Shown: one piece after another, positions 1 to 5,745 of the stretch
Layout of the letters: the number at the start of each line of letters is the position of its first letter
Numbering within the stretch: the first letter of the stretch is position 1
Assembly: GCA_041302975.1 (NCBI GenBank)
Contig: JBFYQC010000143.1
Location: 1 to 5,745, forward strand
Length of the DNA stretch: 5,745 nucleotides
Reading direction: 5' to 3'
Origin: UBA6183 sp041302975
Lineage (GTDB): Bacteria > Bacteroidota > Bacteroidia > UKL13-3
Notes under the pieces: generated by a model
Databases searched by the model: none
The model's input: the letters and a program-made list of their open reading frames with translations, nothing else
What the model was told of the DNA's origin: nothing
Program-made: the position numbers and the translations under genes

Positions 1-632
1 ATTTACGCAGACCTAAAATTCACTTAACCTTCCGTAACATGACCAATGATATTGGTTTAACCACCTACTTAATTGGTAAACACGAATTAAAAGACATTAT
101 ACAAGAATCTGAATTTGAAAATTTAGATGTAATAACTGCGGGTCCTACTCCACCTAATCCAGCAGAGTTGCTTAGTACTGAAAAGATGACCGAATTAGTA
201 GAAACGCTAAAAAATACATATGATTATGTGTTTTTTGATACTGCGCCTGTTGGTTTGGTGTCTGATTCGTTTGCGTTGATGAGTAAAGCGGATATCAACT
301 TATTCATTATTCGCTCTCAATACTCAAGACGCGATTTTGCCATGATACCGGATAGGTTACAAGAAGATAATCAAATTCCCAATATGTATATCATTCTAAA
401 CTCATACGATAACAGTTCTGCGTTTTATGGTTCTGTTTACAAATCGGCTTATGGAGGTTACTATGGTGGTGGAGGATACTACTATTATGGAGGATATTAC
501 AACAATAACAGTTACTACAACCGTAAATATTACAGCCAGTATTACAATGGCTATTATAGTGACGAGAGTTCACCAAGAACTTGGTGGCAAAAAGTATTAG
601 GATTAAACAAACGCAAAAAGACAAGATCATAA
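1..632 (+). CDS. Wzc-like polysaccharide tyrosine autokinase, C-terminal part (5' end outside window)
   Basis: This is the cytoplasmic kinase end of a polysaccharide co-polymerase (BY-kinase), which controls chain length and export of capsule or exopolysaccharide by cycles of tyrosine phosphorylation. The frame is open to the window edge, so the ATG at 39 is internal. The first visible residues, LRRPKIHLTF from base 3, match the Walker A' motif of the family (DxDLRxPxxHxxF), so the Walker A loop and the membrane domains lie upstream. A GPTPPNPAELL segment (about 141-173) and the Walker B strand YVFFDTAP (225-248, Asp codon at 237) follow. About 209 residues are visible. The tail is a tyrosine cluster with 19 Tyr in 44 residues (426-557), the expected autophosphorylation site, and then a basic end, KRKKTRS. 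The stop is 6 bases before the next gene. The kinase family is clear. Whether the missing part is a full Wzc-type fusion or a separate kinase (CpsD/CapB type) cannot be seen. Confidence 0.9.
   Translation, partial: LRRPKIHLTFRNMTNDIGLTTYLIGKHELKDIIQESEFENLDVITAGPTPPNPAELLSTEKMTELVETLKNTYDYVFFDTAPVGLVSDSFALMSKADINLFIIRSQYSRRDFAMIPDRLQEDNQIPNMYIILNSYDNSSAFYGSVYKSAYGGYYGGGGYYYYGGYYNNNSYYNRKYYSQYYNGYYSDESSPRTWWQKVLGLNKRKKTRS
453..506 (+). repeat. Three-copy 18-bp degenerate tandem repeat coding for GGYYxx
   Basis: Three consecutive 18-base units start at 453, 471 and 489. Each opens with ggaggttac, ggaggatac or ggaggatat and encodes Gly-Gly-Tyr-Tyr plus two variable residues (GG, YY and NN). The period is a multiple of three, so gain or loss of a unit would keep the frame and change the number of tyrosines in the kinase tail. 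Further Tyr-Tyr pairs up to 557 are spaced 4 to 5 residues apart but do not keep the 18-base period. Confidence 0.75.
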
Positions 633-638
633 CCCCCC

Positions 639-1898
639 ATGACAAATAAAACCATTGCCATTATAGGACTAGGATATGTTGGATTACCTTTAGCTGTTGA
701 GTTTGGTAAAAAATTTAACACACTTGGGTTCGACATTAACCAAGGTAGAATTGATGAATTAAAAAGTGGTTACGACCGCACGTTAGAGGTTGATTCGGAC
801 CAATTAAAATCATCAACTCAATTAAATTACACAGCCGATTTGGTTGATTTAAAAAAGGCTAACTTTTTTATTGTAACGGTGCCAACACCTATTGATAAAA
901 ACAACAGACCTGATTTAACCCCACTTATTAAAGCCAGCGAAACCGTTGGTAAAGTATTAAAAAAAGGGGATATTGTAGTGTATGAATCAACAGTGTATCC
1001 GGGATGTACAGAGGATGATTGTGTGCCTGTTTTAGAAAAACACAGTGGATTAAAATTTAATGTTGACTTTTATTGCGGTTACTCTCCTGAGCGCATTAAC
1101 CCTGGTGATAAGGTACATACAGTAACCAAAATCAGGAAAATCACAGCAGGTTCAACCCCCGAAATTGCAAATACTGTTAATGATGTGTACGCATCTATTA
1201 TAACAGCAGGAACTTACCAAGCACCAAGTATAAAAGTTGCTGAAGCAGCCAAGGTAATTGAAAACTGTCAGCGCGATATTAACATTGCTTTTGTAAATGA
1301 ATTGGCGTTAATATTCGACAAGATGCAAATTGATACTTTAGAAGTATTAGAGGCAGCAGGAACCAAGTGGAATTTCCTTCCATTTCGTCCGGGGCTTGTA
1401 GGTGGGCATTGTATTGGTGTAGATCCGTATTATCTTACTCATAAGGCAGAAGAAATTGGTTATCATAGTCAGGTGATATTAGCAGGACGAAAAATTAATG
1501 ATAACATGGGTGCATTTGTTGCCAATAAAGTGGTGAAGTTGATGATTAAAAAAGGTATCAATGTAAATACATCAAAGGCATTGGTATTGGGTATAACGTT
1601 TAAAGAAAATTGTCCGGATATACGTAACTCTAAAGTAATTGATATCATAACCGAGTTACATGATTTTGGTGTTCACGTGGATGTATTCGACCCTATGGCT
1701 GATGCCCATGAGGTAAGTGAAGAATATGGAATTCAGCTATTAGGAGCACTGCAAAATGGAATTTACGATACCATTATTATGGCAGTAAATCACGCACAAT
1801 TTGCTGATTTAAATATTACAGCAATTGCTAAACCAAACGTAGTAGTGTATGATGTAAAATCAACCCTACCCAAAACAGTTACTGACGGAAGATTATAA
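639..1898 (+). CDS. tviB: UDP-N-acetylglucosamine 6-dehydrogenase (TviB/WbpO type)
   Basis: This enzyme oxidises the C6 hydroxyl of a UDP-N-acetylhexosamine to the carboxylate in two NAD-dependent steps, giving UDP-GlcNAcA (or UDP-GalNAcA) in the cytoplasm. At 419 residues it is full length for the UDP-glucose/GDP-mannose dehydrogenase superfamily. The N-terminal Rossmann motif GLGYVG is at residues 10-15. The strongly conserved ESTVYPGCTEDDCVP stretch (116-130) and GYSPERINPGDK (147-158) are those I recall from TviB and WbpO. The central helix carries KVIEN (205-209), and the catalytic cysteine is C258 in GGHCIGVDPYY. The C-terminal domain has GITFKENCPDIRNSKV (318-333), and the protein ends in DGRL, close to the SDVRL end of TviB. 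These features favour an N-acetylhexosamine substrate over UDP-glucose. TviB (UDP-GlcNAc) and WbpO (UDP-GalNAc) cannot be separated with certainty by eye. The start lies 6 bases after the kinase stop, without a Shine-Dalgarno sequence. The epimerase that follows is its usual partner. Confidence 0.94.
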   Translation: MTNKTIAIIGLGYVGLPLAVEFGKKFNTLGFDINQGRIDELKSGYDRTLEVDSDQLKSSTQLNYTADLVDLKKANFFIVTVPTPIDKNNRPDLTPLIKASETVGKVLKKGDIVVYESTVYPGCTEDDCVPVLEKHSGLKFNVDFYCGYSPERINPGDKVHTVTKIRKITAGSTPEIANTVNDVYASIITAGTYQAPSIKVAEAAKVIENCQRDINIAFVNELALIFDKMQIDTLEVLEAAGTKWNFLPFRPGLVGGHCIGVDPYYLTHKAEEIGYHSQVILAGRKINDNMGAFVANKVVKLMIKKGINVNTSKALVLGITFKENCPDIRNSKVIDIITELHDFGVHVDVFDPMADAHEVSEEYGIQLLGALQNGIYDTIIMAVNHAQFADLNITAIAKPNVVVYDVKSTLPKTVTDGRL

Positions 1899-1905
1899 CA
1901 ACAAT

Positions 1906-2868
1906 ATGCGCATCTTGGTAACCGGAGGAGCCGGATTTATTGGAAGTAATTTAGTAGAGGCCTTGTTGCAAGACGAGCGCGTTGCTTTAGTGAGGGTATT
2001 GGATAACCTTGCTACTGGATTACTGAAGAATATTGAACCTTTTTTAACCAATCCCAAATTAGATTGGTTACAAGGAGATATTCGTGATTGGGATACCTGT
2101 GCAAAAGCATGCCATGGAATAGATGCCATATCACACCAAGCGGCATTGGGTTCTGTACCACGATCTATAAACGACCCAATTACTACCAATGCTGTAAATA
2201 TTGGCGGTACTTTAAATGTTTTTAATGCTGCCCAACAAGCGGGCATAGAAAAAATTGTATATGCAGCCTCTTCATCCACTTATGGTGATAGTAAGATTTT
2301 ACCTAAACAAGAAGATGTTATAGGTAAACCATTATCGCCATACGCAGTAACCAAATTGGTAAATGAGTTGTATGCTGATGTTTTTCATAAAACCTATGGA
2401 ACAAATTTTATTGGGTTGAGGTACTTCAATATTTTTGGTCCTAAACAAAATCCTAACGGTGCTTATGCAGCAGTTATACCCTTGTTTGCGAGAGCTGTGT
2501 TAAATAACGAAGCACCATTTATTAATGGTGATGGAGAACAAAGCAGGGATTTTACTTATGTAAGTAATGCGGTACAAGCGAATATAAAAGCATTGTTTTG
2601 CCATGATGAACAAGCCTGGAATCAGGTTTATAACATTGCATGTGGAGAACAACATACTGTAAATCAGTTGTTTGATGTCTTAAAGTCGTTTACACCCAAT
2701 AAAAATTTAGCGCCTCTATATAGAGAAACTCGTTTGGGAGATGTTCGAGATAGCTTAGCAGACATCAGCAAAGCAAAAAAATTGCTTAATTACCAACCTA
2801 ACATTACCTTAGCAAACGGATTAAAGCTTGCATTAGAATGGTATAAGCAATATCCCGAATATTTTTAA
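1906..2868 (+). CDS. wbpP: UDP-N-acetylhexosamine 4-epimerase (WbpP/TviC type, extended SDR)
   Basis: This enzyme interconverts the C4 epimers of UDP-GlcNAc/UDP-GalNAc or their uronic acids through an NAD-bound 4-keto intermediate. The dinucleotide motif GGAGFIG is at residues 7-13, the serine triad is S122-S124 (AASSSTYGD), and the SDR pair is Y146/K150 in SPYAVTK. HQAALGSVPRSINDP (77-91), LRYFNIFG (171-178), NPNGAYAAVIP (182-192) and INGDGEQSRDF (206-216) match WbpP nearly word for word from memory. The residue aligned with the GalE gatekeeper (Tyr299 in E. coli) is S283, in SLADISKA. A small residue here is known in WbpP-like enzymes that accept N-acetylated substrates. At 320 residues the protein is slightly shorter than WbpP at its N terminus, and the Rossmann strand begins directly after Met1, so the start is sound. 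It sits 7 bases after the dehydrogenase. Together the two would yield UDP-GalNAcA. Confidence 0.93.
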   Translation: MRILVTGGAGFIGSNLVEALLQDERVALVRVLDNLATGLLKNIEPFLTNPKLDWLQGDIRDWDTCAKACHGIDAISHQAALGSVPRSINDPITTNAVNIGGTLNVFNAAQQAGIEKIVYAASSSTYGDSKILPKQEDVIGKPLSPYAVTKLVNELYADVFHKTYGTNFIGLRYFNIFGPKQNPNGAYAAVIPLFARAVLNNEAPFINGDGEQSRDFTYVSNAVQANIKALFCHDEQAWNQVYNIACGEQHTVNQLFDVLKSFTPNKNLAPLYRETRLGDVRDSLADISKAKKLLNYQPNITLANGLKLALEWYKQYPEYF

Positions 2869-2873
2869 CAAAC

Positions 2874-3284
2874 ATGGATTACAAACCACCGCATATCATT
2901 GATTTTGGTAAACTGGGAGATTCTGGTATTGGTTACTTATCAATAGCTGAAAACGCTAAACTTCCTTTTAAAATAGAACGTGTATTTTGGACTTACTACA
3001 CTCCAGAGAGTATTGTAAGGGGAAGACATGCACATTATAAAACCGAACAAATTTTAATGGCAGTTACCGGTCGTATTATTGTAAACACCGATGATGGAAA
3101 AGGTAACATAGAAACTTTTGTATTGGATGAACCCAATAAGGGAGTTTACTTACCGCCTAATGTGTGGCACACTATGCAATACAGCCATACAGCTATACAA
3201 GTAGTATTTGCCTCTATGGCTTATGATGGTGCAGATTACATTCGCGATTACCAACAATTTAAAGAAGTTTGGGGAGGTAAATAA
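2874..3284 (+). CDS. fdtA: dTDP-4-keto-6-deoxyglucose 3,4-ketoisomerase (FdtA/QdtA, WxcM-like cupin)
   Basis: This is a small cupin enzyme that shifts the keto group of dTDP-4-keto-6-deoxy-D-glucose from C4 to C3, the first committed step towards a 3-amino-3,6-dideoxyhexose. Its 136 residues are the normal length for a single-domain FdtA/QdtA. Visible family marks are FKIERVFW (32-39), the active-site histidine pair in RGRHAHY (H52 and H54), QILMAVTG (59-66), PNKGVYLPPNVWH (87-99), a VVFASMAYDGADYIRDY stretch (110-126) and a DYxxF end. The usual lysine after HAH is a tyrosine here. H99 falls where, as I recall, Arg (QdtA) versus His (FdtA) helps set C4 stereochemistry, which weakly favours the FdtA (fucose-like) product. 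The gene starts 5 bases after the epimerase, and its stop overlaps the acyltransferase start. The family is certain; the exact sugar is not. Confidence 0.85.
   Translation: MDYKPPHIIDFGKLGDSGIGYLSIAENAKLPFKIERVFWTYYTPESIVRGRHAHYKTEQILMAVTGRIIVNTDDGKGNIETFVLDEPNKGVYLPPNVWHTMQYSHTAIQVVFASMAYDGADYIRDYQQFKEVWGGK
3273..3277 (+). promoter_or_regulatory. Shine-Dalgarno-like GGAGG before the acyltransferase start
   Basis: GGAGG ends 6 bases before the ATG at 3284, inside the last codons of the ketoisomerase gene. That ATG shares one base with the upstream TAA (TAATG), an arrangement typical of translational coupling. I see no comparable sequence at the other starts in this window. The bases also encode Trp-Gly-Gly, so the match may be coincidental, particularly if the host is a Bacteroidota member that makes little use of Shine-Dalgarno sites. 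Confidence 0.45.
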
Positions 3285-3847
3285 TGGCTGCAGCAAAAAT
3301 ACATCCCAATGCCATTGTAGAAACCCAAGACATTGGCGAAGACACCCGAGTTTGGGCTTTTGTTCATATTTTAGAGGGCGCAAAAATTGGTTCAGGCTGT
3401 AATATTTGCGACCACTGCTATGTGGAGTATGACGTTACCATTGGCAACAACGTAACCGTTAAATGTGGTATTTACATTTGGGAGAACACAGTAATTGAAG
3501 ATGATGTGTTTTTAGGTCCGAATGTGGTGTTTACCAACAACCCTCGACCGCGTAGCAAACAATACATCAACCACCTGAAAACATATATTAAACATGGTGC
3601 CTCAATTGGCGCAAATTCAACCATATTAGGTGGCGTAACCATCGGTAAATTCGCCATGGCAGGTATGGGTAGCGTAATTACACGAGATGTACCCGATTAT
3701 GCTTTAGTGTATGGTAATCCTGCCAAACAAAAAGGTTGGGTTGATGAAGAAGGTAATGGTTTAACCAAACAAACTGATGGTACTTGGATAAGTCCTAACG
3801 GAAAAAACTACAAAGAAACAACTACAGGATTAACTCCGCTATCTTAA
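3284..3847 (+). CDS. Left-handed beta-helix sugar N-acyltransferase (FdtC/QdtC/WbpD-like)
   Basis: This protein probably transfers an acetyl (or other acyl) group from CoA to the 3-amino group of the nucleotide sugar made by the flanking ketoisomerase and aminotransferase. Residues 1-130 show repeated hexapeptide units (IHPNAIV, IGEDTRV, IGSGCNI, IGNNVTV, IEDDVFLGPNVVF, IGANSTI, IGKFAMAG), the signature of a left-handed beta-helix trimer. An FTNNPRPRSKQY loop (83-94) corresponds to the FTN(D/V)xxxPRS loop of FdtC, QdtC and WbpD. The VYGNPAKQKGWV segment (142-153) is the standard exit from the helix. A 35-residue tail (153-187) then carries an ExGxxL element but no cysteine. Its 187 residues suit the family. 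The start overlaps the upstream stop by one base. WbpD/WlbB acting on a UDP-hexuronate amine is the main alternative. The adjoining dTDP-sugar genes make FdtC/QdtC more likely. Confidence 0.87.
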   Translation: MAAAKIHPNAIVETQDIGEDTRVWAFVHILEGAKIGSGCNICDHCYVEYDVTIGNNVTVKCGIYIWENTVIEDDVFLGPNVVFTNNPRPRSKQYINHLKTYIKHGASIGANSTILGGVTIGKFAMAGMGSVITRDVPDYALVYGNPAKQKGWVDEEGNGLTKQTDGTWISPNGKNYKETTTGLTPLS

Positions 3848-3855
3848 ATATTTTT

Positions 3856-4959
3856 ATGATTCCATTTTTAAGTTTTAAACACATGAACGAAGAGATTAAG
3901 GCAGAGCTTTTGCCTTCGTTCGAAAATTTTATAGATAAAGGTTGGTACATTTTGGGCGACCAAGTAAAGCAGTTTGAACAAGACTATGCTAACTTTTGTA
4001 CCACTAAACATGCTGTAGGTGTGGCCAATGGTTTAGATGCATTAATCATTGCCTTAAAAACTTTAAACATAGGCCAAGGGGATGAAGTGATTGTACCTTC
4101 AAATACTTATATAGCTAGTTGGCTTGCGGTAAGTTATGTGGGCGCAACTCCTATTCCTGTTGAACCTAGAATTGAAACATACAACATTAATCCTGATTTG
4201 ATTGAAGCGGCCATCAGTTCTAAAACAAAAGCCATAATGCCTGTGCATTTATACGGACAGTGTTGCGAGATGGAAGCGATTATGAACATTGCGAAAAAAC
4301 ACAATTTGTTTGTAGTAGAAGATAATGCACAATCGCAAGGAGCAAGTTACAATGGTAAAGTTACGGGTAGTTTCGGGCATATTAATGGAACAAGTTTTTA
4401 CCCAGGTAAAAATTTAGGTGCTTATGGTGATGCTGGAGCAATTACAACAAATGATGAGCAGTTGTATAATCGTTCGAATGTAATTCGTAACTACGGTTCG
4501 CAAAAAAAATACTACAACGAAATTAAAGGTATAAATAGTAGGCTTGATGAATTACAAGCAGGCTTTTTATCTATTAAATTAAAACACCTGAATAAGTGGA
4601 GCGAACAACGTAACCACATTGCAACCTTATATAACCAACAGTTAAGTGGAGTAGGAGATTTGGTAACTCCGGTGTTGGCTGATGGTGCTACTTCAGTGTA
4701 TCATTTATATGTAATCAGAACCCACAAGCGTGATGAATTGCAGCAATATTTAAATACACATGGAGTTGGTACTTTAATTCATTACCCGTTACCTCCGCAC
4801 ATGCAAGAAGCCTATCATGAGTTGGGTTATAAAAAAGGAGACTTCCCATTAGCAGAAACCATTGCCGACACTTGTTTGAGTTTACCGATGTTTCCTGGAT
4901 TAACAGATGAACAAGTAATGCAAGTATGCGATACGATTAAACAATTTTACCGTGCCTAA
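3856..4959 (+). CDS. fdtB: PLP-dependent sugar-nucleotide 3-aminotransferase (FdtB/QdtB-like, DegT/DnrJ/EryC1/StrS)
   Basis: This enzyme transfers an amino group, usually from glutamate, to the 3-keto sugar supplied by the FdtA-like isomerase, giving a dTDP-3-amino-3,6-dideoxyhexose. At 367 residues it is a full-length fold-type I aminotransferase. ANGLDAL (57-63) forms the cofactor phosphate loop, PSNTYIASWLA (81-91) precedes the large domain, and VVEDNAQSQGA (153-163) carries D156, expected to pair with the pyridine nitrogen. K185 in FYPGKNLGAYGDAGAI is the PLP Schiff-base lysine. GINSRLDELQAGFL (225-238) is the conserved subunit-interface segment. The GTLIHYPLPPHMQEAY stretch (305-320) is typical of the FdtB/QdtB/DesV group. 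The ATG at 3856 gives the usual MIPFL opening, 8 bases after the acyltransferase stop. Its last 8 bases overlap the next gene. The 3-amino regiochemistry and fuco/quinovo choice rest on context. Confidence 0.9.
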   Translation: MIPFLSFKHMNEEIKAELLPSFENFIDKGWYILGDQVKQFEQDYANFCTTKHAVGVANGLDALIIALKTLNIGQGDEVIVPSNTYIASWLAVSYVGATPIPVEPRIETYNINPDLIEAAISSKTKAIMPVHLYGQCCEMEAIMNIAKKHNLFVVEDNAQSQGASYNGKVTGSFGHINGTSFYPGKNLGAYGDAGAITTNDEQLYNRSNVIRNYGSQKKYYNEIKGINSRLDELQAGFLSIKLKHLNKWSEQRNHIATLYNQQLSGVGDLVTPVLADGATSVYHLYVIRTHKRDELQQYLNTHGVGTLIHYPLPPHMQEAYHELGYKKGDFPLAETIADTCLSLPMFPGLTDEQVMQVCDTIKQFYRA

Positions 4960-5745
4960 ATTATCTGTCATCATTCCTTGTTATTACAACGAGCAAAATA
5001 TTCCTGTTACCGCTCAAGAGTTGATTGCAAATGAAGCGCTGTTTCCTGCAGAAGTTTCGTTTGAATACGTAATGGTGGATGATGGCAGCAAAGACGGTAC
5101 TTTAAACGAATTAAAAAAGTTTAAAGCAGCATATCCTGATAAAGTAAAAGTAGTAAAGTTAAGTGGCAATTTTGGATCATACAACGCCATACAAGCGGGT
5201 ATGAAGCATGCCACAGGCGATTGTACTGTAGTAATTGCAGCTGATCTTCAAGATCCGCCAGAGTTGATGGTGAAGATGTATGAGTATTGGAAAAAAGGAG
5301 TGAAGTTAGTTGTGGCCAACCGTGATGAAAGGGAAGATAAATGGACAAGTAGGTTGTTTGCAGAATATTACCAAAAATTAATACGAAAACATGCATTACC
5401 AAACCTACCCAAAGGTGGTTTTGATTTTTGTTTGTTTGATAAACAATTGCGTGAGCAGGTAGTAAACCTGAATGAAACTAATACCAATTCTCTGTATTTA
5501 TTGATGTGGTTAAAGTATGACTATGTAGCCATACCGTACACACGTAAAGAAAGAAAAATTGGAAAATCGAGGTGGACATTAAAGAAAAAAATCAAGCTAT
5601 TTATTGATTCGTTTGTATCGTTTTCATACGCGCCATTGCGTTTAATCACTACCACAGGATTATTATTGGGCGGTTCTTCATTTTTGTATGCAATGTATGT
5701 AATTACAGCACGGTTAAGTGGCTGGATTGATATACAAGGATGGAG
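4952..5745 (+). CDS. Family 2 glycosyltransferase, GtrB/ArnC/DPM1-like, N-terminal part (3' end outside window)
   Basis: A GT-A fold transferase that moves a sugar from a nucleotide donor to a polyprenyl phosphate or growing glycan at the inner membrane. The best start is GTG at 4952 (VPKLSVIIPCYYNE), overlapping the aminotransferase by 8 bases. An in-frame TAA at 4916-4918 and the lack of any ATG or TTG in between leave no better upstream start, and the first in-frame ATG (5072) would remove the first beta strand. In the 264 visible residues, VDDGSKDGT (42-50) is the nucleotide-binding loop, GNFGSYNAIQAG (72-83) the second loop, and ADLQDPPEL (97-105) carries the D98/D101 metal-binding DxxD motif. 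The amphipathic RKERKIGKSRWTLKKKIKL segment (198-216) is typical of membrane-bound GtrB/ArnC relatives. A hydrophobic stretch at about 228-251 is probably the first of two C-terminal membrane helices. The specific sugar cannot be told. Confidence 0.9.
   Translation, partial: MPKLSVIIPCYYNEQNIPVTAQELIANEALFPAEVSFEYVMVDDGSKDGTLNELKKFKAAYPDKVKVVKLSGNFGSYNAIQAGMKHATGDCTVVIAADLQDPPELMVKMYEYWKKGVKLVVANRDEREDKWTSRLFAEYYQKLIRKHALPNLPKGGFDFCLFDKQLREQVVNLNETNTNSLYLLMWLKYDYVAIPYTRKERKIGKSRWTLKKKIKLFIDSFVSFSYAPLRLITTTGLLLGGSSFLYAMYVITARLSGWIDIQGW

Noticed and set aside
39..41. ATG at 39 as the start of the kinase gene
   Set aside because: The frame stays open to the window edge, and the upstream residues LRRPKIHLTF are part of the Walker A' motif, so this Met is internal.
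391..736. Open frames on the minus strand behind the kinase tail and the dehydrogenase start
   Set aside because: They are opposite clear kinase and dehydrogenase coding sequence, and the Cys/His/Asn-rich product is the complement of the tyrosine codon repeat, not a real protein.
1893..2279. A 128-codon minus-strand open frame behind the epimerase
   Set aside because: It is antisense to the conserved Rossmann and serine-triad region of the epimerase; the translation has no recognisable motif.
3150..3402. Short open frames on both strands across the ketoisomerase-acyltransferase junction
   Set aside because: Both real genes are complete and match their families through this junction; the alternative frames show no domain.
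3284..3847. Membership of a WbpA-WbpB-WbpE-WbpD type UDP-ManNAc3NAcA pathway
   Set aside because: No WbpB-type oxidoreductase or WbpI-type 2-epimerase is present, and an FdtA/QdtA isomerase directly precedes the gene, which suits the dTDP-3-aminosugar route better.
4502..4509. A8 run in the aminotransferase gene as a programmed frameshift or phase-variation tract
   Set aside because: The frame continues intact through conserved motifs on both sides, and short A runs are common in A+T-rich coding sequence; nothing else supports slippage.
5014..5402. Minus-strand open frames in the glycosyltransferase region
   Set aside because: The + strand frame carries the full GT2 motif set (VDDGS, DLQD), so these are antisense shadows.
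1..5745. Transposon, CRISPR array, tRNA/rRNA, riboswitch or terminator
   Set aside because: The window is almost wholly coding in one direction; I saw no inverted-repeat ends, spacer arrays, RNA gene landmarks or hairpin plus T-run in the few intergenic bases.

Overview
The window is a tightly packed, one-directional segment of a surface-polysaccharide (capsule, exopolysaccharide or O-antigen type) biosynthesis locus. All seven genes are on the + strand. The A+T-rich base composition, the near absence of Shine-Dalgarno sequences and a very tyrosine-rich tail on the first gene product suggest a member of the Bacteroidota. That assignment is an inference; no rRNA or other taxonomic marker is present.

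Layout. (1) Bases 1-632 are the 3' part of a polysaccharide chain-length/export tyrosine autokinase (Wzc-like BY-kinase), cut by the window edge just inside its Walker A' motif. (2) Bases 639-1898 encode a TviB/WbpO-type UDP-N-acetylhexosamine 6-dehydrogenase. (3) Bases 1906-2868 encode a WbpP/TviC-type UDP-N-acetylhexosamine 4-epimerase. (4) Bases 2874-3284 encode a small cupin sugar 3,4-ketoisomerase of the FdtA/QdtA (WxcM-like) family. (5) Bases 3284-3847 encode a left-handed beta-helix (hexapeptide) N-acyltransferase. (6) Bases 3856-4959 encode a DegT/DnrJ/EryC1/StrS PLP aminotransferase of the FdtB/QdtB type. (7) Bases 4952-5745 are the 5' part of a membrane-associated family 2 glycosyltransferase that starts with GTG, overlaps the preceding gene and runs off the window.

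How the genes fit together. Genes 2 and 3 form one nucleotide-sugar branch, in which UDP-GlcNAc is oxidised at C6 and epimerised at C4, giving UDP-GalNAcA. This is the same enzyme pair as in the Salmonella Vi antigen and Pseudomonas aeruginosa O6 pathways. Genes 4 to 6 form a second branch, which turns dTDP-4-keto-6-deoxyglucose into a 3-N-acylamino-3,6-dideoxyhexose (dTDP-Fuc3NAc or dTDP-Qui3NAc). The glycosyltransferase would use one of these donors or make a polyprenyl-linked sugar. The kinase would control polymer length and export. The dTDP-glucose front end (RmlA, RmlB) and the Wzx/Wzy flippase and polymerase are not in the window.

Gene junctions are +6, +7, +5, -1, +8 and -8 bases, so the whole window reads as one transcription unit. 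I see no internal promoter, terminator, RNA gene, mobile element or CRISPR array, and no non-coding stretch longer than 8 bases. I found no evidence of a wholly undescribed system. The most notable points are the tandem-repeat-encoded tyrosine-rich kinase tail and the pairing of the two sugar branches.
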